A stretch of DNA of 5,501 bases, taken from positions 1-5,501 of the forward strand of contig DQGF01000311.1 in assembly GCA_003525045.1 (NCBI GenBank), read 5' to 3'. Below are positions 1 to 4,489 of the stretch, piece by piece. This DNA comes from Pseudomonas sp. GTDB lineage: Bacteria > Pseudomonadota > Gammaproteobacteria > Pseudomonadales > Pseudomonadaceae. Both the position numbers and the translations under genes were made by a program. Within the stretch, counting starts at the first letter, position 1, and each line of letters opens with the position of its first letter. A model generated the notes under the pieces. That model was not told the origin of the DNA. It searched no databases and saw nothing but the letters and a program-made list of their open reading frames with translations.

Positions 1-17
1 AGCAAGCTCGCTCCTAC
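1..17 (-). repeat. Partial Pseudomonas REP element, cut by the window edge
   Basis: Read on the minus strand these bases are GTAGGAGCGAGCTTGCT. This is the start of a familiar Pseudomonas REP: a GTAG tetranucleotide followed by a GAGCGAGC/GCTTGCTC-type hairpin. The rest of the element lies outside the window. Family knowledge: such REPs are non-autonomous repeats moved or maintained by RAYT (TnpA-REP) transposases and are usually intergenic. Here it lies about 35 bases upstream of the first start codon, so it may flank or overlap that operon's promoter region. Confidence 0.75.
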
Positions 18-35
18 AGGGATATAACCGGGTTT

Positions 36-42
36 GGGGGAG
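36..42 (+). promoter_or_regulatory. Ribosome binding site deciding the start of the binding-protein gene
   Basis: The purine run GGGGGAG ends nine bases before ATG 52. It fixes the start at 52, because the in-frame TTG at 34 would place the initiation codon over this site and would add residues that break the signal peptide's basic N-terminus. Confidence 0.7.
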
Positions 43-51
43 TGTATTGCC

Positions 52-876
52 ATGGAACTGCGCCGCGTGTGTGGCTGGTCATTGCTGCTGGGGCTGACGG
101 TGTTGCCGATGCTGTCCAGCGCTGCGGGCAAGTGCGAGCGCCTGGTGGTCACCGGCAGTCCCGATGCGCCGCCGTACCTGTGGCAAGACCCGCAGCACCC
201 CAAACACCTGATCGGCGCCAGTGCCGATCTGTTGCAGCAAGTGGCGGGGGAGTTGGGGATCAAGGTCGAACTGCTTTACGCCGGCAAACGCTCCCAGGCT
301 CTGGACGAGGTGCGTAGCGGGCGCATGGATATGCTGGCCGATGCGCCGTTGACGGTCAGCGGCCTGGAATCCCTGGATTACATTCATCCACCCTTGCTGG
401 AAAACGATTACCTGGTCTGGACTCGAAAAGACTCGGCATTGGTCTACAACGAAGCGCAAGACCTGCACGGTCATCCCGGCGCTTTATCGGAAAAGGCCCG
501 CTTGAGCCCGGCATTCGGCACGTTCGCCGAGCAGCAATTGACCCTGGCGCGCACGCCCAACCTGACCCAGGCCTTTCAGAAATTGCTGTTGGGCGAGGTG
601 GAGTTTGTCCTCGCGGGGCGTTACTCAGGCATGGCGGCTGCACAGTCGCTGAGCATGGCCAATGACCTGATCGCGCGGGCGCAACCGGTCGATAAACCAG
701 GTCTATTCCTCGCGGTTTCCCATAACTCCGCCTGCAACGATCCGTGGTTGCGCGGACAGTTGGCCAAAAAGATGACAGAATTGCCCGCGTCCGGACTGAC
801 GGAAGCCGCGTTGCAGCGCAATATCGAGCGTTGGAAGCTGCAGCAGCAACAACCGGCCAGTACCCCAAAACAGTAG
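52..876 (+). CDS. Periplasmic solute-binding protein family 3-like (transporter substrate-binding domain)
   Basis: This 274-residue protein has a Sec signal peptide: MELRR basic start, hydrophobic stretch at about 9-21, likely cleavage around SSA-A at 23-25. The mature part follows the SBP_bac_3 pattern: an opening beta strand 'RLVVTGSPDAPPYLW' (about 30-44), a 'GASADLLQQVAGELG' helix, an 'EVRSGRMDMLADAPLTV' segment (about 85-102), then 'LDYIHPPLLENDYLVW', where the usual 'FSxPY' lies. Two cysteines in the mature chain (28 and 228) could form a disulfide. The Arg that normally follows the 'TxT' segment and holds an amino-acid carboxylate is absent at about 101-110 (TVSGLESLDY), so the ligand is unclear and may not be an ordinary amino acid. 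No permease or ATPase gene is adjacent. It sits nine bases upstream of two lipoprotein genes and looks like the first gene of their operon. It could act as an envelope sensor or scavenger rather than as an ABC transporter subunit (inference). Confidence 0.85.
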   Translation: MELRRVCGWSLLLGLTVLPMLSSAAGKCERLVVTGSPDAPPYLWQDPQHPKHLIGASADLLQQVAGELGIKVELLYAGKRSQALDEVRSGRMDMLADAPLTVSGLESLDYIHPPLLENDYLVWTRKDSALVYNEAQDLHGHPGALSEKARLSPAFGTFAEQQLTLARTPNLTQAFQKLLLGEVEFVLAGRYSGMAAAQSLSMANDLIARAQPVDKPGLFLAVSHNSACNDPWLRGQLAKKMTELPASGLTEAALQRNIERWKLQQQQPASTPKQ

Positions 877-879
877 GGA
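874..879 (+). promoter_or_regulatory. Ribosome binding site supporting a GTG start
   Basis: TAGGGA lies six bases before GTG 886 and includes the stop codon (874-876) of the preceding gene. This arrangement supports the GTG start and suggests translational linkage between the two genes. Confidence 0.6.
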
Positions 880-885
880 TTTTTA

Positions 886-1242
886 GTGAGTATTCGACCT
901 CTTTTCGCTGCCCTGGCCGTTCTGGCTCTGGCGGGTTGTGCAGCCGATCCGGCGCCGAATGAACAGATACGCCTGACCGAACAGGCACTCGTACAAGCCA
1001 AAGCCGTGGGTGCCACCGCCAACGACGTGCCGGAGTTGAAACTGGCCGAAGAAAAATTCACCCGTGCCCAGGGCGACATGGCCGATCAGTCCTATAAACA
1101 TGCGCGCATGCGTGCCGAACAGGCCGAGCTGGATGCGCGTCTGGCCGAAGCCCGGGTCCTGACCCGCAAGAGTGAAGAGCAGTTGAACGTGCTCAATACC
1201 CGCATCACTCGCTTGCGCAAGCAGTTGGGAGATGCCCAATGA
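886..1242 (+). CDS. Small DUF4398-type lipoprotein
   Basis: This 118-residue protein starts at GTG. Residues 1-18 form a lipoprotein signal with lipobox L-A-G-C, so Cys18 would be the lipidated first residue. The next residues are Ala-Ala, not Asp, so by the usual Lol rule it should be sent to the outer membrane. The remainder (about 25-118) is almost wholly helical and charged, rich in Ala, Glu, Arg and Leu: a predicted coiled coil with the 'ELKLAEEKFTRAQGDM...YKHARMRAEQAELDARLAEA' spacing typical of DUF4398. No catalytic motif is visible. The family function is not established. The stop overlaps the ATG of the OmpA-family gene by ATGA, which implies coupled translation and probably roughly matched amounts of the two lipoproteins. 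It may be an adaptor or stalk for its OmpA partner (inference). An Lpp-like structural lipoprotein is a less likely alternative. Confidence 0.85.
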   Translation: MSIRPLFAALAVLALAGCAADPAPNEQIRLTEQALVQAKAVGATANDVPELKLAEEKFTRAQGDMADQSYKHARMRAEQAELDARLAEARVLTRKSEEQLNVLNTRITRLRKQLGDAQ

Positions 1243-2051
1243 GCCTCACGAGCAAAGCACTTGGCGGTTTGATCCTGGCAGCCTGCGCAAGCCTTTATGG
1301 CTGTGCCGGTCAGCACAGCGAAGTCGCGTTGCAGCAGGCCGGTGTCGATTTCCAGAAGGTCAAGGAAGACTCCAACGTGCTGCGAATCGCGCCCAAGGAC
1401 GTGATTCGCGCCGGTGAGTCCCTGGCGCGCGCCGATCGTCTGTCCAGTTACTGGGGCAGCGGATCCGACGTGCAGCACTACGCTTATCTGAGCCAGCGCT
1501 ACAGCGAAATTGCCCGTGAGCACACCGACCAGGTACTCAACGAAGAGCGCGCGGCAAAGCTCGAACTGGAGCGTCAGCGCCTGCAACTGGCCTTGCGCGA
1601 ATCCAAATTGCTCAGCGTGCAACAGCAGGGCAAGTGGCTTGAAGAACAGATTGTCGCGCTGGCCACCACCCAGACCGACCGTGGCCTGGTGATGACCCTG
1701 GGCGATGTGCTGTTCGATACCGGCGAAGCGGAGCTGAAAAATTCGGCCAACCGCGTGGTGTTGAAGATCATGCAGTTCCTGCAGCTCAACCCCAAGCGCG
1801 TCGTGCGCATCGAAGGCTACGCCGACAGTACCGGTGGCAAGCAGGAAAACCTCAAGCTGTCCCGCGACCGTGCGCAATCGGTAGCGAACGTGTTGATGGA
1901 CCTGGGCATCGACGATAAACGCATCCAGGTCGAGGGGTACGGCGATGAATACCCGGTAGACGTGAACGCCTCGGAACGGGGTCGTGCACAGAACCGGCGG
2001 GTGGAAATTGTGTTCTCCGATGAAAAAGGCCAGCTTGGCGCTACCCGGTAG
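1239..2051 (+). CDS. OmpA-family peptidoglycan-binding lipoprotein with coiled-coil/DUF4398-like N-terminus
   Basis: This 270-residue protein has a lipoprotein-like signal: a hydrophobic stretch at about 7-19, then L-Y-G-C with Cys22. Tyr at the -2 position is outside the strict lipobox. Residues about 25-110 ('APKDVIRAGESLARADRL', 'YAYLSQRYSEIAREHTDQ') resemble DUF4398, and a charged coiled coil follows at about 100-140. The C-terminal part (about 148-262) is an OmpA-C domain: 'GDVLFDTGEAELK', 'RIEGYADSTG', 'LSRDRAQSVANVL', 'GYGDEYPV', 'AQNRRVEIVF'. Asp196 and Arg211 sit 15 residues apart, the spacing of the diaminopimelate-binding Asp/Arg pair in OmpA-C domains, so peptidoglycan binding should be intact. 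There is no beta-barrel, so it would tether the outer membrane to the cell wall in the manner of Pal-type lipoproteins. Its start overlaps the stop of the DUF4398 gene, and its TAG stop lies inside a REP element. Confidence 0.9.
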   Translation: MSLTSKALGGLILAACASLYGCAGQHSEVALQQAGVDFQKVKEDSNVLRIAPKDVIRAGESLARADRLSSYWGSGSDVQHYAYLSQRYSEIAREHTDQVLNEERAAKLELERQRLQLALRESKLLSVQQQGKWLEEQIVALATTQTDRGLVMTLGDVLFDTGEAELKNSANRVVLKIMQFLQLNPKRVVRIEGYADSTGGKQENLKLSRDRAQSVANVLMDLGIDDKRIQVEGYGDEYPVDVNASERGRAQNRRVEIVFSDEKGQLGATR

Positions 2052-2143
2052 GAGCTAGCGAAGCCTGCGATCTTTTGATCTTGCTCTTGATACTCAAGTG
2101 GGTCTGGAAAGATCGCAGCCTCGTTTCACTCGACAGCTCCTAC
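2048..2143. repeat. REPIN-like inverted pair of Pseudomonas REP sequences
   Basis: The left arm (2048-2075) begins GTAGGAGCT and ends TGCGATCTTT. The right arm (2108-2143) is its inverse, with AAAGATCGCA at 2108-2117 and AGCTCCTAC at 2135-2143. The outer 9 bp and inner 10 bp match perfectly. The right arm also holds its own small hairpin (CTCGTTTCACTCGA, 2120-2133), while the left arm has the shorter AGCGAAGCC. Two inverted REPs bearing terminal GTAG/CTAC, with a 32-base spacer, match the REPIN organisation described for P. fluorescens. As RNA the whole unit would fold into a long hairpin just after the OmpA-family gene and could shield that 3' end from nucleases. The first arm provides the TAG stop codon (2049-2051). 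Confidence 0.85.
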
Positions 2144-2176
2144 AACCCGGCCTGCCAGTCAGCGCCGGGTTTTTTT
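2144..2176 (+). terminator. Rho-independent terminator of the three-gene envelope operon
   Basis: A perfect 8-bp stem AACCCGGC (2144-2151) / GCCGGGTT (2164-2171) with a 12-base loop runs into seven consecutive T (2170-2176). It follows directly after the REP pair and should separate the envelope operon from the regulator gene downstream. Confidence 0.88.
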
Positions 2177-2200
2177 ACGCCTGCCAACTGCCACACAAAG

Positions 2201-2233
2201 CAGTACAGATTTTGCTGACACTGCACTGTACTG
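2201..2233. promoter_or_regulatory. Candidate operator: CAGTACAG / CTGTACTG inverted repeat with tandem (C/T)ACTG units
   Basis: CAGTACAG (2201-2208) is the exact inverse of CTGTACTG (2226-2233), 17 bases apart. Inside the right half, CACTG-CACTG-TACTG (2219-2233) forms three consecutive 5-bp units. MocR/GntR regulators often bind paired direct or inverted sites in their own promoter region, so this is the best candidate site for the protein encoded 94 bases downstream. Binding itself is inferred. Confidence 0.5.
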
Positions 2234-2244
2234 TCGACTATTGT
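2215..2244 (+). promoter_or_regulatory. Possible sigma-70 promoter of the MocR-type gene
   Basis: CTGACA (2215-2220, five of six matches to TTGACA) is followed after 18 bases by TATTGT (2239-2244, four of six matches to TATAAT). It overlaps the candidate operator, as expected for an autoregulated gene. A weaker alternative is TTGTGG (2241-2246) with TCTAAA (2265-2270). Confidence 0.4.
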
Positions 2245-2279
2245 GGCAACTGTCCCCGTACACTTCTAAACTGTTCCGG

Positions 2280-2296
2280 TATTGTTTCGCACAATA
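2280..2296. promoter_or_regulatory. Short inverted repeat TATTGT-TTCGC-ACAATA in the leader of the MocR-type gene
   Basis: Two perfect 6-bp arms surround a 5-base centre, 30 bases before the start codon. It could be a second protein-binding site or a weak leader hairpin. It is AT-rich, with no strong terminator character. Confidence 0.35.
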
Positions 2297-2326
2297 ATAA
2301 AATGCCTGTGGATCGAGTGCTGCGTC

Positions 2327-3766
2327 ATGACCAATCTCTTGCTTTACCAACGTATTGCTCAACAACTGGCCGAAGACATACGCCGTGGTGTGTATCAGCC
2401 GGGGGAGCGCGTGCCTTCGGTGCGCAAGATGAGCTCGCAGCTCAACGTCAGCCATGCGACGGTGTTGCAGGCCTACGCCAATCTCGAGGATCAGGGGCTG
2501 ATCCGTGCCCGGCCGCAGTCGGGTTACTACGTGCACCAGACACCGGCCCTGACCGCGCCGACGCCGGATATTGCACGGGTCGAGCGTCCGGGCCTGGTCA
2601 CCCGCAGCAGCATCATTCAGCAAGTGCTGGTCGAATCCCGCCGCGAGGGGGTGTTCCCCTTGGGCGCGGCCGTGCCGAGCGTCGATTATCTGCCGGTGCG
2701 GGCGCTGCATCAGCAACTGGCCAAAGTCACCCGTTTCCATAGCCCGCGGGCGTTCAGCTACATGTTCAGCCCGGGTTTCGAACCCTTGCGGCGCCAGGTG
2801 GCGATTCGCATGCGTGACGCCGGCGTGGTGGTCGATCCGTCGGAAGTGGTCATCACCCACGGCTGCGTCGATGCCTTGCAGATGTCCCTGCGCGTGCTGA
2901 CCCGGCCGGGCGATTTGATCGCCGCCGAGTCGCCGACCTACTACGGTTTGCTGCAGCTGGCTGACCTGCTGGGCCTCAAGGTCATCGAGATTCCCAGCGA
3001 TCCGGCGACCGGCATGAGCCTCGAAGCCCTGCAACTGGCGGCCAACCAGTGGTCGATCAAGGCGCTGGTGCTGACCACTCGTCTGAGTAATCCGCTGGGC
3101 GGCACCATGCCCGAAGAGCGACAGAAGCAACTGCTGCGGCTGGCCTCGGATTTCGATATTCAGATTGTCGAGGACGATATCTACGGCGAACTGATGTTCG
3201 AGCAGGGCCGCACCAAATCGCTCAAGGCCTACGACCGGCTGGATCGGGTGATCTATTGCTCAAGCTTTTCCAAAACCCTGTCGCCGGGCGTGCGGATCGG
3301 CTGGATGATTGCCGGCAAGTACCAGCAGGAAATCCAGCGCTTGCAGACGTTCAGCACCCATTCGGCCTGCAGCGTCACGCAGATGGGCATTGCCGCGTAT
3401 TTGGAGAACGGTGGTTACGACCGGCATTTGCGCTACATCCGCCAGGAGTACCGCAAGAACCTCAGCGCCTTCCAGCTGGCGGTGCAACAGCATTTTCCAG
3501 AAGGTACGCAGATGACCCGACCCACCGGCGGCTTCATTCTGTGGGTCAGTCTGCCGGGAAGAGTCAATACTCAGGAACTGCATGTGCGCGCTTTGCAGCA
3601 GGGCATCAGCATCGCGCCGGGGCTGATTTTCAGTAACACCGAGCAGTTCAATCACTGCATTCGCCTGAACTGCGGCATCCCCTGGAACCGTGAAGCCGAG
3701 CGTGCATTGATGACCCTGGGCATGCTCGCCACCCAGCTCTGCCAAGAGATGGCCGGCGGTTTTTGA
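2327..3766 (+). CDS. MocR/PdxR-type transcription regulator (GntR winged helix fused to aminotransferase-like domain)
   Basis: This 479-residue protein has the usual length for a MocR-type regulator. Residues about 5-70 are a GntR winged helix: 'LYQRIAQQLAEDIRRGVYQPGERVPSVRKM', 'LNVSHATVLQAYANLEDQGLI', ending 'PQSGYYV'. After a linker (about 70-115) comes a fold-type I aminotransferase domain with the PLP set intact: Asn255 in 'SNPLGG', Asp283 and Tyr286 in 'EDDIYGEL', Lys316 in 'SSFSKTLSPG' as the Schiff-base lysine, and Arg446 in 'CIRLNCG' as the likely carboxylate-binding arginine. Family knowledge: such proteins sense PLP or an amino-acid/PLP adduct and usually regulate rather than catalyse. 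ATG 2327 is chosen because family members start just before the 'LYQRIAQQL' segment; its Shine-Dalgarno is weak. No divergent metabolic gene is present to reveal the ligand. The leader repeats at 2201-2233 suggest autoregulation. A genuine aminotransferase activity cannot be excluded because all key residues remain. Confidence 0.92.
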   Translation: MTNLLLYQRIAQQLAEDIRRGVYQPGERVPSVRKMSSQLNVSHATVLQAYANLEDQGLIRARPQSGYYVHQTPALTAPTPDIARVERPGLVTRSSIIQQVLVESRREGVFPLGAAVPSVDYLPVRALHQQLAKVTRFHSPRAFSYMFSPGFEPLRRQVAIRMRDAGVVVDPSEVVITHGCVDALQMSLRVLTRPGDLIAAESPTYYGLLQLADLLGLKVIEIPSDPATGMSLEALQLAANQWSIKALVLTTRLSNPLGGTMPEERQKQLLRLASDFDIQIVEDDIYGELMFEQGRTKSLKAYDRLDRVIYCSSFSKTLSPGVRIGWMIAGKYQQEIQRLQTFSTHSACSVTQMGIAAYLENGGYDRHLRYIRQEYRKNLSAFQLAVQQHFPEGTQMTRPTGGFILWVSLPGRVNTQELHVRALQQGISIAPGLIFSNTEQFNHCIRLNCGIPWNREAERALMTLGMLATQLCQEMAGGF

Positions 3767-3770
3767 CGGG

Positions 3771-3793
3771 GCGGGCAGGTTATTCCTGTCCGC
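3771..3793 (+). terminator. GC-rich hairpin after the MocR-type gene, possible weak terminator
   Basis: GCGGGCAGG (3771-3779) pairs with CCTGTCCGC (3785-3793) in a 9-bp stem with one G-U pair and a TTATT loop, four bases after the stop codon. The following tract (GCGCTTGTCTTGTTG) is only moderately T-rich, so termination is probably incomplete. It could instead stabilise the 3' end. Confidence 0.45.
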
Positions 3794-3801
3794 GCTTGTC
3801 T

Positions 3802-3815
3802 TGTTGCGTGCAACA
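3802..3815. promoter_or_regulatory. Perfect palindrome TGTTGC-GT-GCAACA
   Basis: Two 6-bp inverted arms separated by two bases lie 37 bases before the start of the next gene. The position and compact symmetry suit a binding site for a dimeric regulator. No strong promoter boxes are clear beside it. Confidence 0.35.
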
Positions 3816-3852
3816 GGCGAGCATATGGCTCCCCGTTTGCGTCGTTGGGTCC

Positions 3853-4326
3853 ATGAAATCGATTTTCCCCGCCTTCTGGCTATCGATCTGCCTGCTGATG
3901 ACCTTGCAGGCCGAAAGCGTCATGGCGGCTTCCGTTCAGGAAAAACCGGCAGCCAGCGCCACCTCGAGTAAACCGGCACCGGCCAAAAAAACCGCAGCGG
4001 TCAAAAAGAAAGCGGTCAAGGTAAAGAAACGAGCGCCGATTGCCTCCAAGTCCAAACCCGCCAGTGAAGTGGTGAAGACCAAGCTTCCTTCAGCCAACCT
4101 GGATTTGAGTCTGCCCCAGGAGATGGCCGAGGAACTGAAACCGATCGGTGCGGTACCCTTGCCGCGGCACGACGCAGTATTGCCGCAAATGTTCGGTGAC
4201 AAGGCCGGCAGCACTCCGTTTCAGCTCAACGGACGGCTGATCAGCAACGAAATGCAGTTGCAACTGCGCAATGAAGAGCGCCGGGAAGTCGAAGGCGCAG
4301 CGTTGGAATTCGAGTTCAAGCGCTAA
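3853..4326 (+). CDS. Exported lysine/alanine-rich protein of unknown function
   Basis: I do not recognise this family. The 157-residue product starts MKSIFPAFWLSICLLMTL and has a signal peptide with probable cleavage at V-M-A/A (about 23-26). Residues about 30-70 are low-complexity and strongly basic (repeated KPA, KK, AVKKK, KVKKR), which suggests an extended region able to contact anionic polymers such as the cell wall, LPS or nucleic acid. Residues about 80-157 look more ordered: 'LDLSLPQEMAEELKPIG', 'LPQMFGDKAG', then a beta-rich end 'FQLNGRLISNEMQLQLRNEE' and 'ALEFEFKR'. There is no cysteine in the mature chain and no catalytic motif. An earlier in-frame start at 3763 would put a long unfavourable extension in front of the signal peptide, so ATG 3853 is preferred although its Shine-Dalgarno is poor. 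Lys/Ala-rich segments can draw false similarity to translation initiation factor IF-2 or histone-like proteins; nothing here supports those functions. Confidence 0.75.
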   Translation: MKSIFPAFWLSICLLMTLQAESVMAASVQEKPAASATSSKPAPAKKTAAVKKKAVKVKKRAPIASKSKPASEVVKTKLPSANLDLSLPQEMAEELKPIGAVPLPRHDAVLPQMFGDKAGSTPFQLNGRLISNEMQLQLRNEERREVEGAALEFEFKR

Positions 4327-4337
4327 TTCCTGCCCAT

Positions 4338-4384
4338 CCGTGACCCGCTGGCCAGACACTTTGTCGGAGACTGGTCAGTCACGG
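4338..4384. other. Imperfect 47-nt stem-loop between two genes
   Basis: CCGTGA (4338-4343) pairs with TCACGG (4379-4384). After a four-base bulge on the left, CTGGCCAG (4348-4355) pairs with CTGGTCAG (4371-4378) with one G-U, closing a 15-base loop. It lacks a T run on the plus strand, so it is not a standard intrinsic terminator. It may be an RNA-stability element for the upstream gene or a leader structure of the downstream gene. Confidence 0.45.
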
Positions 4385-4417
4385 CCGTTTGGGCGAAAAA
4401 CCCGGGTCCAGGCAATT

Positions 4418-4433
4418 TAAAACAACTGTTTTA
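4418..4433. promoter_or_regulatory. Perfect 16-bp palindromic operator candidate
   Basis: TAAAACA-AC-TGTTTTA has 7-bp perfect arms around two bases, 56 bases upstream of the YkgJ-type start. An AT-rich palindrome in a GC-rich genome and in promoter position is a strong candidate binding site for a TetR- or similar dimeric repressor. Its AAAC-N4-GTTT core resembles the published Pseudomonas PsrA motif, though the flanking bases are A/T rather than G/C. No gene for a matching regulator lies in the window. Confidence 0.5.
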
Positions 4434-4474
4434 GCGGTTACCCTGTGCCTCGTCTTTAACACATCGCCCGTCGC

Positions 4475-4480
4475 GAGGAG
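4475..4480 (+). promoter_or_regulatory. Ribosome binding site of the YkgJ-type gene
   Basis: GAGGAG ends nine bases before ATG 4490. This is the strongest Shine-Dalgarno in the window and confirms that this very small gene is real. Confidence 0.75.
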
Positions 4481-4489
4481 TTCGTCGTC

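Noticed and set aside
34..51. Upstream TTG start giving six more residues on the binding protein
   Set aside because: The extra codons include the Shine-Dalgarno itself, and the signal peptide starts naturally at ATG 52.
1092..1877. Minus-strand open frame of 261 codons across the OmpA-family gene
   Set aside because: It is a shadow of two well-supported lipoprotein genes; its composition and lack of motifs indicate no real product.
2048..2143. CRISPR repeat or insertion-sequence end
   Set aside because: There are only two inverted arms with GTAG/CTAC ends and no transposase gene, no regular spacers and no target-site duplication, which fits a REP pair.
2098..2742. Plus-strand open frame running from the REP pair into the MocR-type gene
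   Set aside because: It would read through the repeat, the terminator and the promoter region and then overlap the regulator in another frame; its product is low-complexity Ala/Gly/Arg-rich sequence.
2159..3130. Long open frame of 323 codons on the minus strand, antisense to the MocR-type gene
   Set aside because: It covers the promoter and 5' half of a clearly recognised gene, has a His/Gln/Arg-rich composition typical of GC-rich shadow frames, and shows no domain motif.
3763..3852. Earlier start of the K/A-rich protein overlapping the MocR-type stop
   Set aside because: It adds 30 residues before a clear signal peptide and crosses two inverted repeats; ATG 3853 gives a standard exported protein.
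4030..4320. Possible relation of the K/A-rich protein to translation initiation factor IF-2 or a histone-like protein
   Set aside because: Only the low-complexity Lys/Ala composition is similar; there is a signal peptide and no GTPase motif.
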